DNA of 63,987 nt from contig BDSU01000007.1 of the NCBI GenBank assembly GCA_002897675.1, forward strand, positions 1 through 63,987, read 5' to 3'. Both the position numbers and the translations under genes were made by a program. Below the pieces are notes generated by a model that was given only the letters and a program-made list of their open reading frames with translations, was not told the origin of the DNA and ran no database searches. Shown in pieces: positions 8,646 through 18,633 of this stretch (positions are counted from its first letter, which is position 1; each line of letters starts with the position of its first letter). The DNA is from a bacterium BMS3Abin02 (GTDB lineage: Bacteria; Actinomycetota; Acidimicrobiia; Spongiisociales; UBA4744).

Positions 8646-8837
8646 TCACGATGAGTGGTATGGGCTCGGTGGCACGGTGCTTTCCGCCGGTGGCGACGGA
8701 CTCGATAAGGTCGAATGGCCCTGGTCGCAACGGCCTGCATCTGATATCCAGTGCGTACGGTTTGGCACCCCGAGAGGCAGCGGCGCGGAGACCGGAGGCG
8801 CAATCCGATGCTTGGTCGTTCGGGGTGCCGCCTCGGG

Positions 8838-9482
8838 TCAGCTGGCGCGTCGGGCCGCACTGTCGAGGCACTCGATCACCTGCTCATCGGTCGTCTGACG
8901 AAAGTCCTCGTACCATTGGCCGACCGCTCTGAACCATCGGGGGGCTTCGAGGCACACGACCTCGTCGACTTCTCTCTTGAGGTCGTGGATCGTGTCGGGT
9001 GCACCCACAGGTACCGCGAGCACGATTCGCCCTGCGCGACGGGCCCGCAGCACTCTCGCAGCAGCCTTGGCGGTGATGCCGGTCGCGAGGCCGTCGTCGA
9101 TCAGCAGGACCGTCTTTCCTGCAACCGGGAGCGGTGGGGCACCACGCCGGTACCGCGCCTCTCGACGTTCGAGCTCTGCTCGTTCTGCCTTCCTGACGGT
9201 ATCGAGATCGGCTTTGGTGATGCCGAGCATGCCGATGAGGTCCCGGTTGAGGACTTCGACGTCATCTTCGGCGATCGCTCCGATACCCAGCTCGGGCTGG
9301 CCGGGCGCGCCGAGTTTGCGGACGACGAGAACGTCGAGCGGAGCTTCGATTGCAGCCGACACTTCGGAGGCGACGACGACACCTCCTCTGGGGAGGCCGA
9401 CGACCACCGTTTGGGGGCCGGCGAGATCCCTCAAGTTCTCTGCGAGGCGGCGGCCTGCGTCATTGCGATCTTGGAAGATCAT
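8838..9482 (-). CDS. Phosphoribosyltransferase-fold protein
   Basis: 214 residues; I use the internal ATG at 9482, preceded by GGGAAAG, since the longer frame adds Arg-rich non-conserved sequence. It has the type-I PRT core: VVGLPRGGVVVA near the N-terminus and the PRPP-binding loop VLLIDDGLATGITAKAA at about 120-136. It matches the stand-alone group often annotated as predicted phosphoribosyltransferases (COG1926), whose base substrate is unknown. It converges on the hybrid kinase gene, with about 190 bases between that hold nothing recognisable. Confidence 0.85.
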   Translation of the reverse strand: MIFQDRNDAGRRLAENLRDLAGPQTVVVGLPRGGVVVASEVSAAIEAPLDVLVVRKLGAPGQPELGIGAIAEDDVEVLNRDLIGMLGITKADLDTVRKAERAELERREARYRRGAPPLPVAGKTVLLIDDGLATGITAKAAARVLRARRAGRIVLAVPVGAPDTIHDLKREVDEVVCLEAPRWFRAVGQWYEDFRQTTDEQVIECLDSAARRAS

Positions 9483-9548
9483 GTGCGTAGCTTTCCCGTG
9501 TTCGAGGTGACATACCCGGATTATTCCAGATCGTAAACCGTCTGTTAG

Positions 9549-9560
9549 CTTGCTGGCAAG
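9549..9560. promoter_or_regulatory. Small palindrome before the ABC operon
   Basis: CTTGC-TG-GCAAG stands 14 bases before the GTG of the ABC ATPase gene, just before its GGGAGG ribosome site. It could be a repressor half-site pair controlling the exporter, but it is short. Confidence 0.25.
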
Positions 9561-9574
9561 ACAGGGAGGAAACC

Positions 9575-10510
9575 GTGAACGTGCTGGTCTGTGAGGGGCT
9601 TCGCAAGTCTTTCGATGGCCTCGTGGCCGTCGACGACGTGAGTTTCCAGGTCGCGGAGGGCGAAACCTACGGACTGCTTGGTCCAAACGGTGCAGGCAAG
9701 ACGACCACGATCTCGATGATTGCCGGGCTGATCAAGGCCGATGCCGGGTCGGTAACCGTGGCCGGGCAACCGGTGACGACACGAAGCGTCAAGGCGAGGG
9801 CCGCGATCGGACTGGTTCCGCAAGACGTTGCCGTCTATCCGGATCTCACCGCCAGGGAGAACATCCGCTTCTTCGGCAAGTTGTACGGACTGACCTCGTC
9901 TCGACTCGCGGCCAGGACCGATGAAGTGCTGGAGATCATCGGCCTGTCCGAGCGGGCCGACGACCGCGTCGAAGAGTACTCGGGAGGCATGAAGCGGCGC
10001 CTGAACATCGGGATCGGCCTGTTGCACGAGCCTCGACTCCTCATCCTCGACGAACCCACCGTCGGTGTCGATCCGCAGAGTCGCAACGCGATTCTCGAAA
10101 ACGTCGAGCTTCTCGGCCGTGAGGGCATGGCGGTGATCTACACGACCCACTATATGGAGGAGGCCGAGCGCCTGTGCGACCGTGTCGGAGTCATCGATGC
10201 AGGCAAGCTGGTCGCAGAAGGAACCCGACGTGAGCTGGTCGGTCTGATCGGCAGCAACGATCGGATTCGCGTGCGGGCCTCAGGGAATCTCGACGCCGCC
10301 ATCGAACGGGTTCGTCGTATCGAAACGGTCCGGGACGTGGGGCGTGTCGATGACGGCATCGCCGTCATCGTCGAAGACGCGGGTGAGGTCATCACCGAGG
10401 TCTTGGTGGTCGTGACCGAGTCCGGCGTCACCGTGGCGACCGTTGAGATCGACGAGCCGAACCTCGAAGACGTGTTCCTGCACCTTACCGGCAAGGCTCT
10501 GCGGGACTGA
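9575..10510 (+). CDS. ABC-2 type exporter, ATP-binding subunit
   Basis: 311 residues, GTG start with GGGAGG upstream. The nucleotide-binding domain is complete: Walker A GPNGAGKT (about 36-43), Q-loop VPQD, signature YSGGMKRRL (about 135-143), Walker B LLILDEP and the switch His in TTHYMEE. A C-terminal ~90-residue domain is typical of the drug/multi-antimicrobial extrusion (DrrA-like) group. It forms an operon with two membrane subunits that follow with 1-4 base overlaps. The substrate cannot be read from the sequence. Confidence 0.93.
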   Translation: MNVLVCEGLRKSFDGLVAVDDVSFQVAEGETYGLLGPNGAGKTTTISMIAGLIKADAGSVTVAGQPVTTRSVKARAAIGLVPQDVAVYPDLTARENIRFFGKLYGLTSSRLAARTDEVLEIIGLSERADDRVEEYSGGMKRRLNIGIGLLHEPRLLILDEPTVGVDPQSRNAILENVELLGREGMAVIYTTHYMEEAERLCDRVGVIDAGKLVAEGTRRELVGLIGSNDRIRVRASGNLDAAIERVRRIETVRDVGRVDDGIAVIVEDAGEVITEVLVVVTESGVTVATVEIDEPNLEDVFLHLTGKALRD

Positions 10511-11706
10511 TGCGTCCTGCATTGCTCATCGCGGGCAAGGACCTTCGCAGGCGCCTGCGCGACCGCTCCGCCTACATCGTCGGGATCATCGCTCCCCTGG
10601 GGCTGGCGGCCATCTTCAGCTTCGTGTTCAACCCGATCGCATCGACACATTTCACTGCGACCTTTGGTGTCGTGGATCAGGACGGGGGGGAGATCGCCGT
10701 CGCATTCACCGACCAGGTGCTTGCCGGTTTCGCCGCCGGGCAGGAGGGAATCAGGATCGTGCGGGTCGGGTCCGTCGACGAAGCACGCCGGCGGGTGGAA
10801 GTTGGAGGCGATTCCCTCTCCAATGCCGGGGATGGTATCAGCGCCGCCTTCGTGATTCCTGCCGGATTCTCTGCCGCTGTGCAGCATGGCGAGGCCGCAA
10901 CGCTCGAAGTCATCGGCAGTCGGACCTCATGGACCAGCGCGTCGATCGCGGAGGCACTCGCGACCCGCTTCGCGGACGAGGTGACTGCCGTCAACCTCGA
11001 GATTCGGACATACCAGGCGTTCGGTGGTTCGATCGGCCCGGGCACGGTGGCCGAGGCGATGGGGTTTCCCGCGCCGGTCACGGTCGGCAGCGTGCCGGCC
11101 GCAACCCGCCGACTCGACGGTGCGACTTCGATGACCGTGGGCATGGCGGTGTTGTTCTTGTTCTACGTCACACAGCTTGGCGTCTTGGGGTTGTTGGAGG
11201 AGCGTCACGACGGAACGCTCGACCGCCTGCTGGTCGCCCCGATCGGGAGAGGCTCGATTCTCGGTGGTAAGGCGCTCGTGGCGTACGTTCTCGGGGTGGT
11301 GAGCATGACCGTCCTCGTGGTCGCCTCCACGTATCTGCTCGGAGCGCACTGGGGGAACCCCATCGGGGTGGCGATCCTCGTTCTCACCGTGACGTTCTCG
11401 GCGGTCGGGATCATGGCCGTCGTGTCGGGCATCGCCAAGACCGACGAGCAGGCCCACGCCTACACGGCAATCGTCGCCATCGCTTTGGCCATTCTCGGCG
11501 GGTCCTTCTTTCCGGTGGCCCAGGTCGGCGGTTTCTTGGCCGTTGTGAGCCGGCTTACGCCGCACGCATGGTTCTTGCAGGGGCTGGGTGACCTGGCCGC
11601 AGGTCACATCTCCGACGTGCTGCCGGCTGCAGGTGTCCTGATCGCGTTCGGTGTGACGTCGGGCGCACTCGCATGGGTGCTGTTACGCAAGGTCGTGAAT
11701 CGATGA
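10510..11706 (+). CDS. ABC-2 type exporter membrane subunit 1
   Basis: 398 residues; its ATG shares a base with the TGA of the ATPase gene. One N-terminal membrane helix (about 20-42), then a ~150-residue outside domain, then five helices in the C-terminal half, including MAVLFLFYVTQLGVLGLLEE and the ERHDGTLDRLL coupling segment. This is the ABC2_membrane_3 plan (1 + 5 helices with a large loop). It would form the export channel with the next gene product. Confidence 0.88.
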   Translation: MRPALLIAGKDLRRRLRDRSAYIVGIIAPLGLAAIFSFVFNPIASTHFTATFGVVDQDGGEIAVAFTDQVLAGFAAGQEGIRIVRVGSVDEARRRVEVGGDSLSNAGDGISAAFVIPAGFSAAVQHGEAATLEVIGSRTSWTSASIAEALATRFADEVTAVNLEIRTYQAFGGSIGPGTVAEAMGFPAPVTVGSVPAATRRLDGATSMTVGMAVLFLFYVTQLGVLGLLEERHDGTLDRLLVAPIGRGSILGGKALVAYVLGVVSMTVLVVASTYLLGAHWGNPIGVAILVLTVTFSAVGIMAVVSGIAKTDEQAHAYTAIVAIALAILGGSFFPVAQVGGFLAVVSRLTPHAWFLQGLGDLAAGHISDVLPAAGVLIAFGVTSGALAWVLLRKVVNR

Positions 11707-12869
11707 AAGTGTGGACGATCGCCGGAACGAACGTGCTCCGCATGGTGCGGGATCGCCGCTCATTCTTCTTCATCTTCGTTCTGCCGCTTCTGCTCACCTT
11801 GGTACTCGGGGCCGTGTTCGGCGGCAGCTTCCTGCCTCGCCTCGGTGTCGTCGGCGGTGATGACGGTCCGCTCGCCCGGTCGCTGATGGCCGATCTGCAG
11901 AACCAGTCCACCATCCGGGTTCTGCCCTATGCGGATCTCCATGCGCTCCTTCTGGCTGTGGAGCGGGGAGAAGTGGAAGCCGGCCTGGAAATACCGAAGG
12001 GCTACGACGAGCAGGCCAGAACCGGCGTCGAGCTGGGTTTCATCGCTCGATCCGTGCAAGAAGAGGCGGTACTTCGAACCATGGTGGGGAGTGTCGTCGC
12101 CGAACAGAATAGGGTGCTGCGTGCTGCCGGGTTCGTTGAAGCTCAGGGTCTGGCGAACTTCGATGTTGCTCTCTCCGTCGCGAAGGGGAAGCAAAGGGAC
12201 CTGGCGGGTGTCTCCGTCGTCACGTCGTTGGTGGGAGAGCCGGTTTCATTCACTCGGATCGGACGCTTCGACCTCGGCGCGCACTCCCAGCTGATCCTGT
12301 TCATGTTCCTCACGTCCCTGGCGGGGTCTGCCGCACTGATCCGGTCACGAATGTTGGGCGTCAGCCGTCGAATGGTGGCGACCCCAACACCGATCCGAAC
12401 CATTGTCGTCGGGGAAGCCATGGGCAGGTTCGGGGTCGCAATGGTGCAGGGCCTGTTCATCGTTCTCGGCACCTGGCTGGTCTTCGGCGTCGATTGGGGA
12501 GACCCGCTGGGAACCGGTGCCGTCCTCGTCATGTTCTCGCTCGTCAGCGCCGGCGCCGCCATGCTGATAGGGTCGCTGTTTCGCAACGATGCGCAGGCCG
12601 GTGGGATCGGTGTGCTGCTCGGACTCGGGTTTGGGGCGCTCGGAGGATGCATGGTTCCGTTGCAGGTGTTCCAGATCTTCTCGCCGGGGTTATATACGGC
12701 GGCCCACATCACTCCGCACGCGTGGGCCCTGGAGGCGTTCATCGAGATGGTGCAGCGGGGTGGAGGGCTTGTCGACATCCTCCCTGAGTTGGCGATTCTC
12801 GGCGGGTATGCCGTGGTGTTTCTCGGTCTTGCCTCGTGGGCGCTGCACCGGTCCTTGACGCGTCCGTGA
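11703..12869 (+). CDS. ABC-2 type exporter membrane subunit 2
   Basis: 388 residues; the ATG at 11703 overlaps the previous stop as ATGA. Same layout as subunit 1: N-terminal helix (about 21-43), outside domain to about residue 195, five helices to the end. The two subunits are the same size and fold but differ in sequence, so the transporter is probably a heterodimer of permeases driven by one ATPase. It ends 31 bases from the end of the opposing hydrolase gene. Confidence 0.87.
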   Translation: MKVWTIAGTNVLRMVRDRRSFFFIFVLPLLLTLVLGAVFGGSFLPRLGVVGGDDGPLARSLMADLQNQSTIRVLPYADLHALLLAVERGEVEAGLEIPKGYDEQARTGVELGFIARSVQEEAVLRTMVGSVVAEQNRVLRAAGFVEAQGLANFDVALSVAKGKQRDLAGVSVVTSLVGEPVSFTRIGRFDLGAHSQLILFMFLTSLAGSAALIRSRMLGVSRRMVATPTPIRTIVVGEAMGRFGVAMVQGLFIVLGTWLVFGVDWGDPLGTGAVLVMFSLVSAGAAMLIGSLFRNDAQAGGIGVLLGLGFGALGGCMVPLQVFQIFSPGLYTAAHITPHAWALEAFIEMVQRGGGLVDILPELAILGGYAVVFLGLASWALHRSLTRP

Positions 12870-12900
12870 GCCGGAAGCGACGCTGAAACCCGCCACTCGC

Positions 12901-14067
12901 TCACCCGTCGGTTACGTCTTCACCGAGAACGATGTGGGCCAGGTTGTCCAACGACAGCGATCCGGTTCGGTAGTACGCAGAGTGGGCGCTCCACAAAGCG
13001 GTGTGACCGGTTGCGAATGTCTTGGCACCGAACATCGGATTGTGCGGGTCGGTTCCGAAGACCAGGTCGGTCGCACAGCGAAGCGAAAGATCTATGCAGT
13101 CCGGGCGAGCCAACTGGATCGGATCGAGCAGTGTCAGGCCGGACCACACGGTGGTGGACGAAGGAAGACCGAGGTCGGCGGCGTTGTCGGCACCAACGCC
13201 CGGACTTCCGATGAACACCAGTTCGTCTGGGGTGAGCACACCTTCCCGGGCTGCCAGACCTGCGACGAGTGACCCATAGGAGTGCGCTATGACCGTGGTG
13301 TGGGCCGGACCGAGCCGCTCGACGAAATCCCCAAGGGCGCCGGCGCCCTGGCGGGCAGGTTCGCGTGAGATCGCGCCCACGACGGTGTTCGGAGGGTCGT
13401 AGCCGAGCCAGGTGACGACCGCCGTGTCCGTGCCGCCGAGACGCTCTGCAAGATGGAGTGCATCGGCGCGTAGGTTTCGCTCGTACGACGAGAGGTCGTT
13501 CCCCACACCCGGGACGAGAACGACAACGTGACGAGCCGTGTCCAGATCGCCGATCACTTCGGCGATGCGTCCATCTCCGGAAGGGTCGAAGAGCAGCAGA
13601 TCCCGTTCCGCCCACGCCTTTCGATCGGCGACGGCACGGTCGAGTCGGGCGATCGTCAGGGTCAAGCCCCATCGGAGGCCTTGCAGCGGCTCGCCTGGCA
13701 ACCACGAAAGGACCCGGTTCAGGAGATCGAGGTTCATCGACAGAAAGGCTCGCCTTTCCTCGAGCCTCGAGAGGTCCGCGAGCACCAAGTCCCTGGGTGA
13801 GTCCGGTGCCGAGATCGTCGGTCCCCACGTCTCCGGGACGGGGCAGGCGTTGCCCATGTCGACGGTGTCGGCGCGCAGACGCAATCTGGCGGCCTCTTCG
13901 ACCCACCAACCCGTGGATGCCCGGGCCCTGGCGGCCGTCGCAGTCTTCCCTCCCACCGTGCGCAACAGGGTGACGGCTGCAGCCATCTGTGTGGAGAGGT
14001 CTTTCTCCAAGGCCTCCATCTGCGTCGCAGTCCGGCGTGCAACATCCGGGTCGATGAGACGGACCAT
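12901..14067 (-). CDS. DUF1023-type alpha/beta hydrolase
   Basis: 388 residues. The N-terminal ~165 residues are helical; the hydrolase part then shows the oxyanion region VVVLVPGVGNDLSSYERN, the family mark WLGYDPP and the nucleophile elbow AHSYGS (Ser near residue 270). A late His in the ATGHTALWSAHSAYY region may complete the triad. This actinobacterial family is often next to secreted or phage-related genes; its substrate is unknown. No signal peptide is visible, so it is probably cytoplasmic. Confidence 0.85.
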   Translation of the reverse strand: MVRLIDPDVARRTATQMEALEKDLSTQMAAAVTLLRTVGGKTATAARARASTGWWVEEAARLRLRADTVDMGNACPVPETWGPTISAPDSPRDLVLADLSRLEERRAFLSMNLDLLNRVLSWLPGEPLQGLRWGLTLTIARLDRAVADRKAWAERDLLLFDPSGDGRIAEVIGDLDTARHVVVLVPGVGNDLSSYERNLRADALHLAERLGGTDTAVVTWLGYDPPNTVVGAISREPARQGAGALGDFVERLGPAHTTVIAHSYGSLVAGLAAREGVLTPDELVFIGSPGVGADNAADLGLPSSTTVWSGLTLLDPIQLARPDCIDLSLRCATDLVFGTDPHNPMFGAKTFATGHTALWSAHSAYYRTGSLSLDNLAHIVLGEDVTDG

Positions 14068-14127
14068 CTACGCCGAGAGTACGGCGTCGGAACGTCGGTG
14101 AGAAGGGGGCGGTCCGCGCCGGCACTG

Positions 14128-14331
14128 TCAGGCCGAAGACTTGGTGCGGAATTTGGCGACGGCGTAGATCGGGCACCAGCCGACCACTCCGGTGATCAGG
14201 GGAACGAAACCGACGATCTCGAGGAAGACACCCCATCCTCCGGTGACGACATTCGCCCAACCCGGATAGAGGAGCACCCCACCGAACACGACACGGGCGA
14301 CGCGGTCCCAGCTTGCCTCGTTGATCTTCAT
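14128..14331 (-). CDS. Small DUF2892/YgaP-like membrane protein
   Basis: 67 residues with an excellent ribosome site (AAAGGAGG, 6 bases before ATG). The N-terminal NEASWDRVARVVFGGVLL and two hydrophobic segments (about 13-32 and 34-54), with CPIYA between the second segment and the basic tail, match the DUF2892 domain of inner-membrane YgaP-like proteins. The family role is unclear; in YgaP this part is a membrane anchor for a rhodanese. Here it stands alone. Confidence 0.8.
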   Translation of the reverse strand: MKINEASWDRVARVVFGGVLLYPGWANVVTGGWGVFLEIVGFVPLITGVVGWCPIYAVAKFRTKSSA

Positions 14332-14525
14332 GACTGCCTCCTTTCAACCGGTATGTCGCGCTTGGAGGCGGAACGGTCACATTTCGAGGAGGCGATACCC
14401 GAGTGTGAAGACACCATCCGCGGGTCGAAGAGATCGAGAATCGTGACGGTCGAGCCGTCGCTCACCGTGCGGGCTCCGGCCGACGAACAGCCGGCGAGTC
14501 TCTCCAGCACCTCGCAGCGAGCGGC

Positions 14526-14563
14526 GTTCCTGGCCGGCAGAAGACCGCAAAGGTTGCCGGTCG
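14526..14563. repeat. 38-base repeat, copy A, just after plsB
   Basis: Matches 36585-36622 at 37 of 38 positions. It starts GTTCCTGGCCGGCAG and ends AAAGGTTGCCGGTCG on the + strand. GGCCGGCA and TGCCGGTC can pair (8 pairs, one G-U on the + strand) around a 15-base loop. It begins 5 bases beyond the plsB stop codon; copy B stands in the same relation to rpmB. Confidence 0.8.
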
Positions 14564-14568
14564 AGGCA

Positions 14569-16866
14569 CTAGAACCCTGCTCGCCGACCCGTGGCGAGGG
14601 CGGCGATGGAATCGATCTTTGCCAGCACATCGTGGATCTCTGAAGCGAAGGCTCGACGCCTGGCTCCGCAGTCGGGATCGTCGACATCGAGGAGACTCCT
14701 GTTCGCGGCGAGTTTGAAGGCCGAGGTGAAGAGCACTTGTGAGATCGACTCGTCGGTGTGGATGCGCTGCTGAAGCCGATACTGTCTTCCGAGTGCCAGG
14801 CACTCGCCCATGAACTTCTTCTCGTTGATTTCGACATATGGCGGATGCAGGACGAGTGCATCCGCCACGACCTGATATGCCTCGAGATACGGCCGAAGAA
14901 CCCAGTAACTGGTAAGTGGCCGCAGGTCGCGGAGCAGGGCGCGGATCTCCTCTGCTCCCCGGAGGACTCGCTTGGGCCAGCGAGGATCCTGGTGGAGGAG
15001 TTCGTTCCAGACTTGCTGGCGAAACTCGTCTTTGTCCGCAAAGAAAAACTCGAACTTCAACAGATCTCTGAGTCGCATGACCTCATCCCAGAAAGCTTCC
15101 TGACCGGTCACCGGGGCGTTCGCGGCGGTGAGGAGGGCCAGCTCGGCGATTGCCGCGTTGACGAAGAAGTGAACGATCGTATTGCGGTAGTAGGCAGCAG
15201 CGAGACGCTGCTCGGAACCGATCATGTACACGGTCTGGGGTCCGGCGTCGAACGTGGCAACGATGCCCTGGTCGTCGAGACGCTGCAGGATCGACTCGAT
15301 CTGTTTGGCGTTCTTGCTCTCCACGCGTTCGGTGAGCGGGATGTCGCGCGAACGAATGTATTCGCACAGCTCCGAGACTTCCTCCCGGAGCTGATCCAAG
15401 GTGAACGCCCGATCCTCTGCAGTCAGGAGAGCGATCGTGAGCAGCGCCGTCGGTGTGATCGGTGTGACGTCGTTGATCCGCGTCGACACTTCGAACGCGA
15501 TCTTCTGAACGTCGATCGGTGCGATCGGTCTCCCTTGCTCGAGGTACGAGGACAGCGCGAGAGGCTCACCGAAACGCAGATGGATGTCACCGTATCGTCG
15601 GCCCAACGAACGGACGGAGCGGACCAGCCATCCGAAGCTCTCACGCTCCTTGCGCTCGCCGCGCTGCTCCGCGGCGTAGGCGCCCACGTCCTCGATGTGG
15701 TCGTAGGTGATCGAAAGCGGGATGAGGTAGACGTCTTCGCTCTTTCCTCTTGTGAACGCATCGGCGACGTAGGTCAACATTCCGTAGCGAGGTGGGAGCA
15801 GTTTCCCGGATCGAGAACGGCCCCCTTCGAGATACCACTCGAGAGGGAATCGTCTCTCGATGAGGTAGTCGAGGTAGCTCTGCAACACGAACTTGTAGAG
15901 GTTGTTCTTCTTGAACGTGCGGCGAATGAAGAACACGCCGGTCCGCCTGATGATCGGCCCGATCGGGAAGAAGTTCATGTTGATGCCGCCGGCGGTGTGA
16001 TTGGGAGGCGCGTCGTTCTCCCACAGGACGTACTGCAGCGCCAGGTGGTCGAGGTTGGACTTGTGTGACGGGAGGAAGACGAGCGGATACCGCTGGCCGA
16101 TCGACAGCACATTCGCAAGGCCCTCGGGCGAGTACAGGATCGCCCGATAGCCGCGACGGTACAACCACCGGATAGCGTTGGCGACGAGGTCGATCAGGTA
16201 TGGGCTGTGTGAAGCGGCGATTTCCTTGAGGTATCGCGATGCTCTGGTCAGCGCGGCATCGGGCGATCGGTTTTCGGCTTCGGCGATGGCGCGGACCTGC
16301 GCGACGAACGACGGGTCGGTCAGGATGTCCCGGCGAACGAACCGCGGGATCTTGTAACGGTTTCCACGCAGGCGGCGTTCCGCCCGCTCGAGAGCCAGCG
16401 AGGCACGGCGATGCACGAAAGCGACAAAGCTGCCGTCGGCGCCTTCGGCTTTCCAGCTTCGGCGGAGTGAGGAAGCGGTCGCCGGCTCGCCGACGACCAC
16501 CCAGCAGCGGTCGGGGCTGTGACGAACGATGGCGAGCTGGCGAATCGGATCCGGGACACGGGGATCCGTGAGCCGGAACAGGTCGACAAACGAAACCGAA
16601 CGTCGGCCGTGGTGGCGAGGCGCGAGCCATGCGACACGCAGCGGGACGAACAACGGATCGTCGGCAAGGAGTTCGCCGAGCCTATCTCTGTCGGAACAGG
16701 GCCGTCGTGGTTTGCGGGATGGAGGGATGCAAACGGCCTCGTACCGGACGCCGGGCACACGATTACGCTCGATCCATCCGTGGAGGAGGCGCTGCTCGAC
16801 GATGCTGGAGGCATCGACGAGGAACACGAGCGGACGACCGTTTCCTTCAGGCCAGAGTGTCTCCAT
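14569..16866 (-). CDS. plsB: Glycerol-3-phosphate acyltransferase PlsB
   Basis: 765 residues. The acyltransferase blocks are all present in order: block I PSHKSNLDHLAL (HxxxxD), block II GVFFIRRTFKKN, block III EWYLEGGRSRSGKLLPPRYG, block IV VYLIPLSITYDHIED. The long helical C-terminal region matches PlsB rather than the short PlsY/PlsC types. It would acylate sn-glycerol-3-phosphate at position 1 at the membrane, the first step of phospholipid synthesis. It starts 22 bases after the stop of the sensor kinase gene and probably shares its transcript. PlsX is also in the window (42.8 kb), so two routes of acyl donation may exist. Confidence 0.93.
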   Translation of the reverse strand: METLWPEGNGRPLVFLVDASSIVEQRLLHGWIERNRVPGVRYEAVCIPPSRKPRRPCSDRDRLGELLADDPLFVPLRVAWLAPRHHGRRSVSFVDLFRLTDPRVPDPIRQLAIVRHSPDRCWVVVGEPATASSLRRSWKAEGADGSFVAFVHRRASLALERAERRLRGNRYKIPRFVRRDILTDPSFVAQVRAIAEAENRSPDAALTRASRYLKEIAASHSPYLIDLVANAIRWLYRRGYRAILYSPEGLANVLSIGQRYPLVFLPSHKSNLDHLALQYVLWENDAPPNHTAGGINMNFFPIGPIIRRTGVFFIRRTFKKNNLYKFVLQSYLDYLIERRFPLEWYLEGGRSRSGKLLPPRYGMLTYVADAFTRGKSEDVYLIPLSITYDHIEDVGAYAAEQRGERKERESFGWLVRSVRSLGRRYGDIHLRFGEPLALSSYLEQGRPIAPIDVQKIAFEVSTRINDVTPITPTALLTIALLTAEDRAFTLDQLREEVSELCEYIRSRDIPLTERVESKNAKQIESILQRLDDQGIVATFDAGPQTVYMIGSEQRLAAAYYRNTIVHFFVNAAIAELALLTAANAPVTGQEAFWDEVMRLRDLLKFEFFFADKDEFRQQVWNELLHQDPRWPKRVLRGAEEIRALLRDLRPLTSYWVLRPYLEAYQVVADALVLHPPYVEINEKKFMGECLALGRQYRLQQRIHTDESISQVLFTSAFKLAANRSLLDVDDPDCGARRRAFASEIHDVLAKIDSIAALATGRRAGF

Positions 16867-16887
16867 CAGGCGGGAGTCTACGGATGT

Positions 16888-18582
16888 TCAGTCCGAGAGC
16901 ACGGCCGAGTCCGCCTGTTCCGGCACAGTGTGCTTGTCGGGATCGAGTGGTGCCGGCAACGTCAGACGGAACACCGTGTGTGCTCCTCGCCGCTCGTATG
17001 TGAGATCGCCGTCCATGAGGCGGGCCAGTTGCCGCGCCACGGCGAGGCCCAGCCCGATGGCCTCGGTGAGTTCGAGGGTGTGGTGCGCAGTCTCGTATGG
17101 AAGGAAGATGCGAGCGGCATCGTCGGCCGAGATTCCCCGTCCGTCGTCACTCACCTCGATCCAGATCTCGCCGACACTCCGTCCTGCGGTGAGTCCGACA
17201 TTGTCGCCGCCGTAGCGTCTCGCATTCGTGAGCAGGTTGCGGATGATCTGGCGCAGTCGCGTGGAGTCTGCCATCGCCGTCAGTGCGTGGCATGGCAGTG
17301 CCAACGTGTCGGGCGGGTGGTTGGCCGCCACCTCACGGACGACGGCACAGACTTCGAGTTGTTCCGTTCGAAGTGAGATTGTTCCGATATCCGCTCTGGC
17401 GGCGACGAGCAGGTCTTCTACGATGTGGCCGACGTCGGCCGCCTGCGTGGCAATCAGATCGAGCATCTCGTGCAGCTCCCGAGGTTGAAAACGCGACAGG
17501 TAATCGCGCAGCTCGGCCGAGAGGCCGACCACGGTTGTCAGGGGCGTTCGGAGCTCGTGGCTGATCGAAGCCACAAAACGATCTTTCGAATCGATGAGAT
17601 TCGCGAGGCGGCGCTGTGTTTCCTTGAGGGGTGTGACGTCGGTGACCGACACGATGACGTTGGAAAGATCGATCCGGCCGTTGATCCTCGGGGCCGACCA
17701 GTGGAGGATCCCCTCGATCGGGTTCCCTTCGAACGTCAGCCCCTCGACTTCCGTTGTCACGTGGTCCGTTCCTTCCCAGACGGCGACCAGCTGGTCGGTG
17801 AGTGAGGCCAGCGTCTCCTCGGAGATGCTGGCAGGCTGCAGGGGACCGACGAGCTGTGACGCATCGTGTGCCTCCAGCAGATCGATACAAGCCTGGTTCA
17901 CCTCGCGCACGACGATGAGCCCGGTGGCCTCACGGATCATGCCCGGTGTGAGGAAACTCCTGAGGTCGCTTACGCCCTCCGAGCGGAGCCCGTCGAGCCA
18001 CTTCCCGACGGCGGAGAAGTCTTCCTCCCAAATCGAAATCGGAGCACGTTGCACGAGTGTGCGGTAGCGCTGGTCTGCTTCGAGTTTCGTGGTTCGTACC
18101 CAGGCCGCGAGGGAAGCCCCGATGAGGAAGATGATGGCGAGACTCATACCATTCGCGAACGTTGCCACGAGGTCGTCGGGGCGGTGCCAGGTGGTGTTCG
18201 CGATCACGATCAGGGAAGCAAAGGCGACCATGTACATTGCCCATCGTTGTGCCGAGAGCATTACGGCGATCACGCCCAATACGATGATTCCGCCGAGCCC
18301 GAGTGTCCGGTACTGGGCCCCTACGGTCAGGCCGACGTCGATGGCGATCGCCGCGGCGGACGTCAGCATGATCCACCCGGCAGGAGCACGCATGCCCCGG
18401 AACGTGACGAATGCCATGACCGCGACGAGCGACGGGGCGATGGCTGCAGCGAAGAGGACAGGGCTGGCGAAGAAGATCGCCGCCACGACCAACTGCACGG
18501 CCACGATGATCGTGGCAACGCCGAAAGCTCGGATCACGACCTGCTCGGGCGGGTCGATGGTTCTCGTCTTGGAAACCGCCAT
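16888..18582 (-). CDS. Membrane sensor histidine kinase with PAS-like domain
   Basis: 564 residues from the ATG at 18582; a longer frame to 18651 would run into the divergent dtd gene and adds no conserved sequence. Six or so membrane helices fill about residues 15-170, followed by a PAS-like region ([19 protein letters not shown], about 180-320), then HisKA ([14 protein letters not shown], phospho-His near 357) and HATPase ([29 protein letters not shown]). A membrane or intracellular signal is probably read by the N-terminal half. No response regulator is adjacent; plsB follows on the same strand. Confidence 0.9.
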   Translation of the reverse strand: MAVSKTRTIDPPEQVVIRAFGVATIIVAVQLVVAAIFFASPVLFAAAIAPSLVAVMAFVTFRGMRAPAGWIMLTSAAAIAIDVGLTVGAQYRTLGLGGIIVLGVIAVMLSAQRWAMYMVAFASLIVIANTTWHRPDDLVATFANGMSLAIIFLIGASLAAWVRTTKLEADQRYRTLVQRAPISIWEEDFSAVGKWLDGLRSEGVSDLRSFLTPGMIREATGLIVVREVNQACIDLLEAHDASQLVGPLQPASISEETLASLTDQLVAVWEGTDHVTTEVEGLTFEGNPIEGILHWSAPRINGRIDLSNVIVSVTDVTPLKETQRRLANLIDSKDRFVASISHELRTPLTTVVGLSAELRDYLSRFQPRELHEMLDLIATQAADVGHIVEDLLVAARADIGTISLRTEQLEVCAVVREVAANHPPDTLALPCHALTAMADSTRLRQIIRNLLTNARRYGGDNVGLTAGRSVGEIWIEVSDDGRGISADDAARIFLPYETAHHTLELTEAIGLGLAVARQLARLMDGDLTYERRGAHTVFRLTLPAPLDPDKHTVPEQADSAVLSD

Positions 18583-18633
18583 TTGCAGTGTATCGGCGAT
18601 CGGAAGGGATGTATTGAGCGCTACATTGCCTCT

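Noticed and set aside
14328-15041. Minus-strand 237-codon frame at the plsB end
   Set aside because: Overlaps plsB out of frame and has Ser/Arg-rich shadow composition.
17866-18633. Long N-terminal extension of dtd
   Set aside because: Normal Dtd starts at 18634; the extension is antisense to the sensor kinase.
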